DNA of 64,000 nt, taken from positions 91,158,149 to 91,222,148 of the forward strand of contig NC_039361.1 of NCBI RefSeq assembly GCF_003573695.1, in the 5' to 3' direction. Below the pieces are notes generated by a model, which was given only the letters and a program-made list of their open reading frames with translations, was not told the DNA's origin and made no database searches. This DNA comes from Papaver somniferum. Lineage: Eukaryota > Streptophyta > Magnoliopsida > Ranunculales > Papaveraceae. Positions within the stretch are counted from its first letter, which is position 1, and each line of letters begins with the position of its first letter. A program made the position numbers and the translations under genes. Positions 46,490 through 57,538 of the stretch are shown here, in pieces.

Positions 46490-47100
46490 ATACCTGAATT
46501 TGAGTTAAGATGTAAATCGGCGTAGTTGAAGCTAGGGTTTGGTATCGGATATTGAGGTGAAGTTGGGTTCCTTGAGATATCGATCGGAGTTTGAGATGAA
46601 GTTAGGGTTAGAGGTGAAGTTGGATTCGATATGAAGTTAGGGTTTGAGGTAAAGTTGCGGAGAAAATCGTCTCAGAGACAGAGAGAAAAAACGAGACAGA
46701 GAGAGTGAAAAAAATGAGAGAAATGAGAGGGAATTTTTGGTCTATGGTCAAAAATCTTCTCATTAGGGGGTTGTTTGGCTGGGAAACCAATTTTTTTTCA
46801 AAATTTAGAAGGATGTTCCCAAATTTAGGCGGCCAGTCTGGGTGGGAAACACACAATCCGCGTGATATTGTTTATAGGCGTTAGATTAAAATTTGGATAA
46901 TCCCATTGGTTTTAAACAAAGCATACAGATTTAGAAGAAAACACAAAATTTAGTAAACCAAATAAGGCTTCCCACTGTTAGATTGACTTGTGATTTGATT
47001 TTCTTAAATTTGGCTCGTTGGATTACAAACAATTACAATAAAACCATTATAGGCATAAACTATAAATTCTAGTGTCTTCGGCTTCAAACCTGACTACGAA
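46490..47100. other. Leader-like minus-strand sequence, no gene
   Basis: 46500-46720 has repeated GAGGTGAAGTTGGGTT-like blocks and TAGGGTTT motifs resembling the 5' leader of a minus-strand transcript. No supported exon was found. The frame at 46608-46856 (-) is unsupported. Confidence 0.35.
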
Positions 47101-47154
47101 CTATGAATCGTAAACGTCTAAAATGGGTTTTGACTTTCAATTTAGCAAGCGTGG

Positions 47155-47725
47155 ACTACTATGAGACTAAAACTTCGCAAGAACGGAGGATCTTTAGCAT
47201 TTTCCGGGTATTATTATATTGGAGTATTCCCATAAACTCTAAACACACGAATTCATCAACTTCGAAAAATAACTGGTTCCGAAATCGAAACCTGCCCGGG
47301 AGAGGATACTATGAGACTGAACTTCTCAAGATGGATCTTTAGCAGTTTCCGGGTAAGATTCCATGGGAATATTCTCATAAACCCTAAACACACATGAATT
47401 CGTAAACTTCGAGAATGAAACTGGCTCTGAGATCGAAACCTGGCCAGGAGAGATACTATGAGTCTGAAACTTCGCTAGAACGATGGATCTTTAGCAGTTT
47501 CCGTGTAGATTCCATGGGAATATTCTCATAAATCCTAAATACACACGAATTCGTAAACTTCGATAAGTGAAACTGGCTCCGAGATCGAAACCTGGCAAGG
47601 AGAGGACTACTATGAGACTGAAACTTCGCAAGAACGATGGATCTTTAGAAGTTTCCGGGTAAGATTCCTTGGGAATATTCTCATAAACCCGAAACACACA
47701 CGATTTGGTAAACTTCGAGATGTGA
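47155..47725. repeat. ~150-bp tandem repeat, four copies
   Basis: The block ACTATGAGACT (or variant) recurs near 47158, 47308, 47455 and 47608. Each copy includes GGATCTTTAGCA, TTTCCGGGTA, ATATTCTCATAAA and AACTTCGA. Spacing is about 147-153 bp. Confidence 0.88.
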
Positions 47726-47730
47726 AGTCG

Positions 47731-48215
47731 GATTGAATTTATTGATAATCGGTCATAGCAAGTATGGTCAAGGAATCTTTTTGGAATATTTTGGACAATT
47801 TGATTGAATTATATGGAAATACATGGTTAAGTCAGTAATGGTGAGTATAATCGCTCGTAGTGAGCATGAACTAGTGATTTCACTAGAATTATGCAAAACT
47901 AAGCAAATCGAATTGAATTTATTGATAATCGATAATAACAAGTATGGTCGAGGAATCTTCTTGGAATATTGTGTACAATTTGATTAAATTAGATTAAATA
48001 CATGATTAATTCATTCATGGTGAGTATAATCGCTCGTAGTGACCATGAACTAGTGGTTTCACTAGAATTATGCAAAACTGAGCACAGTCGGATTAATTTG
48101 TTATAATCGGTCAATAGCAAGTATGATCGAGGAATCTTCTGGGAATATTATGGAAAATTTGATTAAAGTACTATGGAAATACCTGGTTAATCAGTCATGG
48201 TGAGTATAATTGATT
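47731..48215. repeat. 180-bp tandem repeat, ~2.7 copies
   Basis: Units start at 47731, 47911 and 48091 (GATTGAATTTATTGATAATC and variants), exactly 180 bp apart. Each contains CAAGTATGGTCGAGGAATCT and ATGGTGAGTATAATCG. It follows directly on the ~150-bp array. Confidence 0.9.
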
Positions 48216-48779
48216 TTTTGGGTACGAAGATCTGTGTTTTTTGTTAATTTTATGATTTTTATTTGATTAGATTCATGTGAATCGGTTCAAAATCAATAAA
48301 GCTATGTTTCTTTTTGTTCATGACTGAATATGGATTTGAGGATTGGAGTTTCAGATTGTGTGTATGATTTGGTTTAAAAAATTCTGCAAAATTTTTCCCT
48401 AATCAATTTTCCAAGAGATGGGTGATTTCTTGTTGTTTAAAAACTTGCTGAGTACACATGCAGTGTGGTGTCATGAGGTTTTGATTATAATTAGCAAGGC
48501 TTATACAGTGTTGAAGTTCTAAGTTCTTGTAATCAGAAGTATAGGTATATTATACATCTTAGTTCTAGGTAAGAGTTTCGATCCTTGTATATTATAGCTT
48601 AGTTTGTACATTAGCTATTTCTCTTGGTTTTGTAGCCTTCAGTACACCGACATCTGAAATTTCTATTTCTCTTGGTTTTGTAGCTATTTTTATGCCGAGG
48701 CTAATATCATAACATTGATCATAGGCTAATATCATAATATTGATCATGAATTAGCAACTTTTGTGGAATGGAGTAATAG

Positions 48780-49100
48780 TCACGTCGAGTATAATTTAGT
48801 AATTTTGAGGAAATTCAGTCAATTTGGATTTAATTGGAATGAGTTCGTGAATAATTAGTCAAAGTAAGTGCGATTTAGTGATGCTGAGTGAAATTCGAGT
48901 ACAATTGGGTTGAATATCATGGAGATAAGTTTATAAGCGGCCATACTGAGTATATTCAGTGAGAATGAGTATGATTTGATGGTATAAAGTAAAACTAAAC
49001 TAAATTAGATGGAATTAGGTCGATAACAAGTCATACTAAATATGATTTAGTGATACTGGGTGTGATTAGTGTAATAAAGTAAAATTGGATTGAATTTAGA
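48780..49100. repeat. Degenerate relatives of the tandem repeats
   Basis: Shorter, diverged blocks (GATTTAGTGAT, GAGTATGATTTG, GATGGAATTAGG, AAGTCATAC) follow the 180-bp array with irregular spacing. They resemble the minus strand of 32780-33310 in CACTA element 1. Confidence 0.5.
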
Positions 49101-51840
49101 TAAATAGTGACCTATAGATTTACCCATGTTTATTTAATTCATAATTTCAGAGTTAGTTTTGTACGTCTCACCTGAATTCATTTGATGCTTAGGATTTAAA
49201 CCAAGTAACAATTCATGATTATATGCTTTTGAAATCGTTTTATTTCACCCACTATTTTCTGATGCGTAGATTTTTCACTAATTTATCATCCGATTCATGA
49301 TTCTCGTATTTTACTTATTAACCCAATCTCATTAGATGTTAATTGCTATTTATATTACTTTATTTAACTTCGAACTTTGTCCAATCTCACATAATTTTCT
49401 TAAATATTTATACTTAAAAATTATCTTAATTTATCGGGGGCTTTGTTCTCTCTCATACGATGCTATTCGTTGTGCCTCAATGCATAAAAATTTATAACTT
49501 AAGTCTTGTAATTCTTAATTCGATCATTTGTTACCAAATCCACTAATATAACAAAAAACGATTATCCAGCTAGTGATTGTATATCAATATGTAAAATTTT
49601 CTAAATTTAGGTCGCTTAACAAATTGAAATTTAGTCGATCAAAACATTGCAAGTTGCATAGATGAACTAAGTATAATCCGTATTGTATTAACCCAACTAA
49701 TGAAAATTTAGAATCTTAAATCCAACGGACATAAATGGGAGTACAATCATCATGAGGATTACCACCTGTATTTTCACATGGCTCTCAAGAAAAAAAAATT
49801 CATTTGGCTCATATAAAAAAAAAGCTAAAAAGAGTAGGCGGTAATTTTGGGCGGCATTCCTAATCTGTCCCGCCAAAACAATTTTGGAAGGAAATCCGCC
49901 TTTTCCTTTTTCTCTTATTTATCCAAATCTCTAAAATCCATAAACTAAGCGGCCTATGAAAGAACTCTGCATCTCTTTTCATCATCTCTACTAAAAGAAC
50001 CATAAAAAACCCTAGCGTCTTGGTCCTAGTTTCTTTTCCTTATTTTTCATCTTTTACTGCGCCACTCAAATTCAAAATTCCTTCTTATTTGCAACTCTTT
50101 GCTAACCAAAATCAAAGCACTATACCAACGATTTGTAGAACACTTTCAATCTTATGCAGTTGATGCGCATGATTGAATGTTAGGTATCTTCCTATTTGAT
50201 GTTGATAGCGATTTAGGGATTTTTCTTAATTTTATTCAGCAGTTTCGTATTTCTGCAGATTTGATGAATTAGGGTTTCGATTATCTAATTTACTCGCCTT
50301 GCTAATCTAAAGCTTGTTATGTTTTGTATTATTTGGGTTGTTATCATCATTTATGTATTAGATTTCATTGCCTTTCAAAAATAAATGAAATTGTATAAGA
50401 TTTCTTATCTTGTACTTCTGGGTTTTTCGATGCACAATAACATTTATTGAAAGAACGTTTCTCTTTATTTTCCTTTTATTTTTTTGATTCAATTCGGAAG
50501 TAGGTGTGTCTATAAAGATTACTCGTAATTTCGGATATGAAGTTGTTTTTGAGGGGGTTTCGGTTGTTAGTTTTCTGTTGGATCTCAACTAGTTACTCTT
50601 AATTATTGTCTCCCTTTTTCATATTTGCAGAAAGAGAAGAAAAACTTGCACGATCTGAATGGTGTATGTGTATGTAATGTTTCCCAAAGAGAGAATCTTG
50701 ATAGGCCAACAACAAGGTAATGATTTTGTTTGTTTTTGTGGTAGGACACACAAGATCTGGCATCTCGATTGAACACCTCCCCTTGAGTAGGAAAGATGAG
50801 GAATTCAACATATCCTCTTTCTATGTTGTATGTATTTCTCCTCCTATGTCTCTGTCAGCAGATATCTTTACACCATTACAATGTTATTTATTTTGAGTTT
50901 GAGTAGTTAATTGGACTGGAGGACTATGCTCTTGGTCATTTTATCCTTTTAGCCGGAGAAAAGTACCATATCAGATAATTTGTTGTAGATTTTACTTCAT
51001 GCTTGAATAACATCATGTGCTAGAACTATAAATGCTAGGTTTGTTAATTTGTTGTATAATAGTGTCATGTAGATTATAGGTCTGAGCACCACAATCTGAA
51101 CATATGTCCGCGACTGTTGGTACATCTAATCTTGTTCATGCTTGATGAGGAGCATATCATTATGACTCATTGATAAATCTAGCTATTTTAGAGCATGGAG
51201 ATTTAACTAATCACATGCTCTTCATAAGAGGATTGAACAACTTCTATTTAGCATGTTAGCTGTATGTATGCTTCATTTATTCTTTGAAAATGAATAATAT
51301 GATTTTACCTGGATCTCATACGGAAATTAGTGCATCGCCAATAACTCCTTTTATTTCCAAGTTTAACTTTACTTTATAAAATGAATCAGACAGGCATAAG
51401 ATGGCCGTTTGACCTTCGGAAAATTTGCAGTATCCATGTGTTATATGTTGGAAACCATCCTAATGAGAATGAAGTACATGGCACTGGCTTTTTGACATGA
51501 GAACAACTAGTGTAGATCTTCTCAGTCGAAGTGTAAATGATTGATTTGTGGGAACTGCTCCTTTCCTTCAAGGATACTGCCAGTTTGTATTGATAAAACA
51601 TTTCAGGTTTAGTTAGCAATTTCAATAATAAAATTATGCATTTTTCAGGTTTAGTTACCAAATGACTTGTAATTTTTGCTAATTGACTTTATGACCAGAT
51701 CCATAACCTTGTCTGGACTAGGTAGAAAATATGGCCGGAAAGTTTGAGCATATTTCAGCTTGGATACTTAGATTCAGCAAGCAATATATAATATTTGAAC
51801 AAATTGCATTATCAACTTTTATGGGAACTATCTCTTTCAT
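49101..51840. other. CACTA element 2, right internal region, no gene recognised
   Basis: 49860-50170 resembles a gene 5' leader (CCCGCCAAAAC, AACCCTAGCG), with T-rich intron-like sequence after it. Frames at 50358-50811 and 51386-51661 (-) have no supporting motif. Confidence 0.35.
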
Positions 51841-51894
51841 CTGTAAGTTCTGAGAAGAGCGAAGATTATTCTGTCGGATAGGAGCCAGCTAACT

Positions 51895-52660
51895 CAATGA
51901 TGACATTACTTCTTGCACAAGTACTGCCACCATTTAAGATGACACGACATAAAAAACAACCATCTCCTCAAAGTTCTGGAATTTCTCTTTTTATAAAAGA
52001 TCCACCTTTGGAGTTTTCAGCTGTGAAAAGTGCAGGTACCTTGTTCTATAACCGAAGGGATTATTCCTTCTGAGTTAATACCAGCAGCTCTAATTTCACC
52101 AGAGTACTACCATTTTTGTGTAAGGAATAGAGTTTGAAAGAGGACTAGGCTTCCTTGAACTGACTGATGTGATGTTTTCAGGTGACAAATGCATCTGGAA
52201 TTCTCATCGAGGGCCAATGTCCATGAGCAAGTGATGAGTTTTGGTCCAGTTCGTGGTTCAGAATTCATAGGTCAAGATGTCAATCGTGTTGTTCCAGACA
52301 TCTTAATAGGATGGCCAATTTGGGGATCATGACATTGACCACAGACTTTTGTGCTGTAATTTAGTTATAGATAGTAACAAAGCTTTTGAGCAGAAATAAT
52401 ATAACCTTGATACTTGGAAGTTAGTTGTATGTGGTGGCGAGGATCAAGAGTTCTCGAACCTTAATGCTGAAACAGGTGTAAAAGTTGAAGTCCTTCTTGG
52501 TGAAGTATCTGATGCTCAGAACAAAATGGTGGGAAATGATAACTTCGTACCAGACTCTCCTTTAAGTTGCATTTCTCCAGATAGGAAAATCCTGTTGGAT
52601 ACAGAACCACCAAATAGTGTACCTCTTAAAACATTTATACTGTTTAGACTTTAGAGGGAA
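51895..52660 (+). pseudogene. Possible captured gene fragment in CACTA element 2
   Basis: Two or three short stretches have protein-like composition. From 51898 a 57-codon frame includes LPPFKMTRHKKQPSPQSSG and FIKDPPLEF. Near 52240-52330 a frame reads GSEFIGQDVNRVVPDIL. From 52478 a frame reads VKVEVLLGEVSDAQNKMVG and later SPLSCISPDRKILLDTEPP. They lie in order on the plus strand with splice-like borders between them but do not form one open frame. I do not recognise the source gene. CACTA elements are known to capture host fragments; that origin is inference. Confidence 0.35.
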
Positions 52661-53050
52661 AAATGAGTTTCTTTTGTTGAACTGAGAACCCTGTTTTCAT
52701 GTTGTAGGTTTGGTCTATTCACGCGTTACTCTTATGGTCACTAATCTACCGTTGTTGCTCAAGTTGATATAGTTGTGATGTAAATCATTGATTCGGGAAT
52801 ATATTGTGCGCTGATTAAAGCAGCCATGGAAGTGTAATTCTGGGTTGTTTCATTGTATTTGCTAAATTCAAAGATGATAAAACTACCATAGCACTTTTAA
52901 GATATTAAACCACTAAATTAGGACCCAAATGTATTTGGCAGTTACGTCGTATAAATCTGCATTTGGAATAATGAAATGTTGTATTATGAGATTTTTTATA
53001 AATTTAGTTTTATATGTGTTGGAGTGGTTCATTTTGTTGTAATAAGCTTG

Positions 53051-53075
53051 TCTTCTTCTTCTTCTTCTTCTTCAA
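53051..53075. repeat. (CTT)n microsatellite
   Basis: About eight CTT units in a row. Confidence 0.85.
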
Positions 53076-54079
53076 TTTTTCATAAAATTTAAGCTTGTTA
53101 ATTACGTATTTTAGTGAATGCAGAGGTCATGCACACATCAACAATAGGTTATAGTAATTGAGTTTCTCCCCAGCCAGGTGGTAAACATTTTGTTGTGGCT
53201 GTCAAGTGGCCAAACACTACCTGTTATCTGTTATTTCTGTACATTTTTTTCTTTGAGATAGACAATCAAATTAGAATCCGAATGCAAGTACAATAAATCT
53301 CATCAAAGATGTTTTTCCCAAAGAGCTGGTGATGAGCTAATGACACAATGTTGAATTTTATGACTGGAACATACAAAATTTGTTAAAGCAACAACTTTGA
53401 TGAAGTTTGGATGCCCGGAAGTCCTCTTGTAAACTAATCATAACAACAAATTTTCAGAAAATTTCTATGGACCTAACGAAGCTCCGAGGCTAATTTGAGG
53501 TTCTAAAGTCCTTGTCCAGGTTCCGTTACTTTGTCCATGTAAAAGTCTTTCATCTGGGTTGCAAGATGTGCCTAATGAACTAAAGGCTATGGTCACATAA
53601 ACAAAATCATTGTGGCCATATAATAATCCTCCCAGAAAAAGAAGTGGTGTCGCAATAGGTTAATCTTTTGTCATGTTTTTTTTAAAATGTGTTCGTTTCT
53701 TAACATGTAAATGTTTAAAAAACCATGTACTATGGACACATAAAAAAAGTGGCTAAATAAATATCTTTTCGTCACGGGTTGATAATTGTGTCTATTTCCA
53801 TCCTACACATTTGACACATATATAATTCCTAAATGTGGCCATATTCGCATATGTGGTTACATGTGATGGGATTAGACTAAAAACTATGGCCAAACAATTC
53901 CCTATGGCTACATTTGATGGGTTTATGATTAAACCCATGACCAAATGGTGCACTATGGCTACAAGGTAACACAAAACGTGGCTATAGTTATGTTGATGAC
54001 CAATAGCCACGCAAATAACCCAAAACGCGGCTAGGCTAAAAACCAAAAAACGTGGCCTATGTGAAGGTTTGTACTAGTG

Positions 54080-54082
54080 ATT
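54080..54082. repeat. 3-bp target duplication ATT, right of CACTA element 2
   Basis: Matches 42875-42877. Confidence 0.85.
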
Positions 54083-55317
54083 AATGTAGAATTTCATACG
54101 ATCTTGAGCAAAATGTAGATGGTGTTTGAGAAGATGCAAAGTACGGTCTCGAGCTCTTAGAGATAAATACACAACATTAACAGCAAGATGTACCAGGAAA
54201 GTAAGCAGAAATAGTTGGCGGTGGTCTACTGTATAACGCTTCAAATGGAGTCATTTGAATAGCAGAGTGAAAAGAAGTATTGTACGACCATTCATCCCAT
54301 GGTAACCATCGAAACCAGTCATGAGGTTTCTGACTGGAAAAACAACGAAGATAACATTCTAATGTACGGTTTGTAACTTAAGTTTGGCCATCCGTTTGAG
54401 GGTGATATGCTGAGTTCCGGCAAAGTTGGGTACCATGAGAAGAAAAGAAAGCTTCCCAAAAATTACTTAGAAAGATAGGATCACGATCACTTACAATGGT
54501 ACGAGGCATTCCATGAAGACGAGCAATATCGCGTACAAAAACATCAGCGACCACAAAGGCATTGTATGGATGAGAAAGTGCAGTAAAGTGTGCATACTTG
54601 GAAAGGCGGTCAACTACTACCATTATTTATTTCGCCGTTATGAAGGAGGTAACCCATCAATAAAATCCATAGAAACATCAAGCCAAACGTCATCAGGAAT
54701 AAGCAAGGGTTGGAGGAGACCCGGTGTAAAGATTGATTCTGATTTATTACGCTGACATACATCGCAATGAGAAATACAAGTTTTAATTGCGCTTTTCATT
54801 CCCTGCCGATAGAAATTTTGCCGAGACGCTGGTACGTACGAAGGAAACCCGAGTGTCCAGCACTAGGGGTATTATGAAATTCGTGCAAGAGCTTGGTACA
54901 CCACTGAGAAGAGGGAACTACAACCACATGACCTTTATAACGAAGAACACCATCAACATACGAGTACTGTTTTTTATAGTCCGGGTTACCAAGAAGTTGA
55001 TCAATAAGCTTTCTCATTTCATCATTAGAATGACATTCTTGAATAATTTCATCAAGACTTGAAAAAATTGGAGCAGTAAGAGTAACAAAAGTATATTCAA
55101 CAACACGCGATAGGGCATCCGCAGCTACATTTTCCATACCATGACGAAATACAATCTCGTAGTCGTATCCTAACAACTTAGACAACCATTTTTGTTGCTC
55201 CATAGAAGATAATTTCTGATCCAAAAAATATTTAAGCTACGATGATCTGTATAGATTTTAAGATGTCGTCCGAGCAAATAAGGTCGCCATTTTTGAACCG
55301 CCAAAACAATAACAAGT
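54080..55317 (-). pseudogene. Gypsy chromovirus segment 4: RNase H end and integrase
   Basis: Read on the minus strand from 55317: the RNase H end (KIYTDH, then LDQKLSSMEQQKWLSKLLGY, FRHG...N.AADALSR near 55100), the integrase zinc-binding region (HNTPSAGHSG near 54880, CDVCQRNK near 54730), the integrase core start (MDFIDGLPP near 54660, VVVDRLSKYAHF, SDRDPIFLS near 54480, SAYHPQTDGQ near 54380) and a segment to the C-terminal domain (WDEWSYNTSFH near 54290, AQDRMKFYI near 54100). Stops near 54640 and 54376 and a frameshift near 54190 inactivate it. The upstream part (gag, protease, reverse transcriptase, 5' LTR) must lie beyond the Gypsy element that starts at 55318. Confidence 0.92.
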
Positions 55318-56778
55318 TGTTGATGGTGGTTTTTAGCTTAGGGTTAAAATCGTAAAACCTTAGTCAAACAGTGACGCCACAGTTGAGTAATAATGTCGCC
55401 ACTAGCACATTTATTGAACCGTTCAACATGTCTGTGTAAAATTACCGGGGTACCTTTTTTCTGTACGTATATGACATGCTCCACGGAAGAGCCCTCGGTA
55501 CTGACTGGCATCATCTCTACACATGCCAGCCACGCATGCTATCCAAACTTGCCAACGACATGCTATGCCAGCCACATCTTCGCGCCAAGGCATGCCAACC
55601 ATGCCAGCAACACCACAGTGCTAATGGCATACCATGCCAGCCACATCTGCGCGCCAAGGAATGCCAACCATACCAGCCGCACCACGGTGCCAGTGGCATA
55701 CCATGCCAGCCACATCTCCGCGCCAAGGCATGCCAACCATGCCAGCCGCACCACGGTGCCAATGGCATATCATGCCAACCACATCTCCACGCCAAGGCAT
55801 GCCAACCATGCTAGCCCCATCTCCGCGCCAAGCCATGCCAACCATGCCAGCCGCACCACTGTGCCAAAGGCATGCCATGCAAGCCACATCTTCGCGCCAA
55901 GGCATGCCAAACATGCCAGCCGCACCACTCTGCCAAAGCCATGCAACCCTACCACCATGCCGCTGGCTGCCAAACCAAGGGTTGCAACAATCAACCGCTA
56001 CCCTTCCATCTGAGATGCAGATATCAACCGTACAAGTTCGCCACCTAACGCATGGCAACTTCTGTCCCAAGGAAAGACATCATGGTTTATGCCAAAACCC
56101 TAATTTTGGCCGCGCCTAAAACATGCCAAAGCCATGCGGCCCTACCACCATGCCGCTAGCAGCCAAACGAAGGGTTGAAACAATCAACAACTACCCTTCC
56201 ATCTGAGATGCATATCTCATCCGTACAAGTTCGCCACCCGTTACCATAAGGGTGAGGCGGTTAGTAAATAAAATAAGTAATGGTGAAACGTTTTCTTCAT
56301 TATGGTAACATCAATTCCAGGCGTTACCCGTTACCATTTTCCTCCATTTACTCAACCGTTTCCACTTCTTACGAGACCATGGTACGTTTCGTCACGACTT
56401 GTATAAATAGGTCTCACCTATTTCCACCAAACACAAGTTTTTGGTCACGAGAATACAACACTCAGAAATCACTTGTTAGCTTTCCCGTCTGTTAGCTTTC
56501 CACTTTCTGATACAAGTCGTCAGAAAACTAATCTTCCCGAATGAACTATTCTGGTCTCAACACTCTCTTCGCTTCCCTCCCTAGACCAACCCTTCTCCTC
56601 CACTTTGTGACCGAAGCAAGTCTGGAACGGCCATTTCTTTGTTTAGGCCGGATTTGTACAGATTGATCTCTCGAACAAAAGTACTCCCTTGCAGTACATT
56701 GTTTAGGGTTTAGCCTCGTTTCTCACCCACACACTCGAAATTACCAAAATCAGCAAAAATTGTTTTCACCCTCAAAAA
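55318..56778 (+). repeat. 5' LTR (1.46 kb) of the Tat-like element
   Basis: It starts TGTTGATGGTGG and ends CACCCTCAAAAA; the solo LTR at 9.9-13.6 kb ends CACCCTCAAACA, so the terminal CA appears mutated. It contains about five 70-bp units at 55555-55935 and little of the 194-bp array. Compared with the 3' LTR, a block of about 1 kb is missing near 56240 (between the GTACAAGTTCGCCACC and CATAAGGGTGAGGCGG blocks). The TATA box is at 56402-56409. Confidence 0.9.
56402..56409 (+). promoter_or_regulatory. TATA box of the 5' LTR
   Basis: TATAAATA in CTTGTATAAATAGGT, conserved in all three LTRs of the family, about 370 bp before the LTR end. Confidence 0.65.
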
Positions 56779-56799
56779 ATTGGGGACCACAGTGGGAGA
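56779..56799 (+). other. Primer-binding-site position
   Basis: The sequence directly after the 5' LTR, ATTGGGGACCACAGTGGGAG, is where the tRNA primer should pair. It resembles the TTGGCGACnnCnnTGGGG-style sites of some plant Gypsy elements, but I cannot assign a tRNA. Confidence 0.45.
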
Positions 56800-56849
56800 T
56801 CAGTCTCTCGGTTACAATATCAACTTCGTCTTTCAATTCCAAACTCAAT

Positions 56850-57455
56850 ATGGTAGAACTTAGATCCGGGTCAGCAACGAACCCTGAGAACACTAGCGCG
56901 GAAACCGTCCCTGTTGCTAACACTCCTCCCATCGGCATTAACACGCCTCCTACTAATCCCAGAAGCACGGAAAGCGCTCCTTCAGGTCTTACACCGCCAA
57001 TCACCAGGGCCAGAGCTTCTGCCACCCCTAACGCTTCTACGCCGCCTACCAATCCCAGTAACACAGAAAGTGCTCCTTCAGGTGTTACACCACCAGTCAC
57101 CAGGGCCAGAGCTGCTGCTGCCGACCCTAATGTTTCATCGGGTATGGCGCCTCCGACCATCACTAGGACTACAGTTACTCCACCATCAGGACGAGAAACC
57201 GGAGGATCCATAGGAAGCCTCCCCTACATCATCATTGCTGATTTTATGGAAAGACAGGAGGTTCTTGCTAGAGCCCAGACGAACATGGCCTCGACTCAGA
57301 AAGAAGTACTTGTCTTTCTCAAGACCCTAACGGAGCAGCTACCACAGGAGCCGCGCCATCCAGAGTTGATGAGGAACACCTCCAATACCCCTGGCGCCAG
57401 CACCTCAGCAGGGCATACCTTTGTAGATGAGAAACGCACGCCAGAACCCCACTAG
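56850..57455 (+). CDS. N-terminal gag-region ORF of the Tat-like element
   Basis: The ATG at 56850 (MVELRSGSATNPE) is the first good start after the LTR; the longer open frame starts inside the LTR. About 201 codons, ending TAG at 57453-57455. Residues about 33-95 contain a 32-residue tandem repeat (a 96-bp unit: PPTNP.STESAPSG.TPP.TRARA, starting near 56946 and 57042). A probable helical stretch follows (DFMERQEVLARAQTNMASTQ). No catalytic motif is visible. In related elements this N-terminal part is fused to gag; here a stop and frame change separate it from the frame at 57539. Confidence 0.6.
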   Translation: MVELRSGSATNPENTSAETVPVANTPPIGINTPPTNPRSTESAPSGLTPPITRARASATPNASTPPTNPSNTESAPSGVTPPVTRARAAAADPNVSSGMAPPTITRTTVTPPSGRETGGSIGSLPYIIIADFMERQEVLARAQTNMASTQKEVLVFLKTLTEQLPQEPRHPELMRNTSNTPGASTSAGHTFVDEKRTPEPH

Positions 57456-57538
57456 AGAGAAATCAACCGTCCAATTTCGTCACGTGAGAAGATTTAGAAC
57501 AACTTCTTCGGAATCGAATCAAAAGTGATAATGTAGAC

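Larger units (their letters stand above)
42878..54079 (+). mobile_element. CACTA element 2, non-autonomous (11.2 kb)
   Basis: Termini are CACTAGTACAAA and TTTGTACTAGTG. The inverted match extends inward with few mismatches for about 28 bp (CTTCACAT, GGCCAC). Duplications are ATT. Subterminal repeats at 42890-43530 and 53520-54060 match those of CACTA element 1. The interior is non-coding: tandem arrays at 47.1-49.1 kb, two hairpin units, and possible captured coding pieces near 51.9-52.65 kb. No transposase is visible. The strand given is arbitrary. Confidence 0.9.

Noticed and set aside
55393..56119. Similar long open frames in the 5' LTR of the Tat-like element, and at 62095-63025 in the 3' LTR
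   Set aside because: Same minisatellite; no start context, domain or frame preference.
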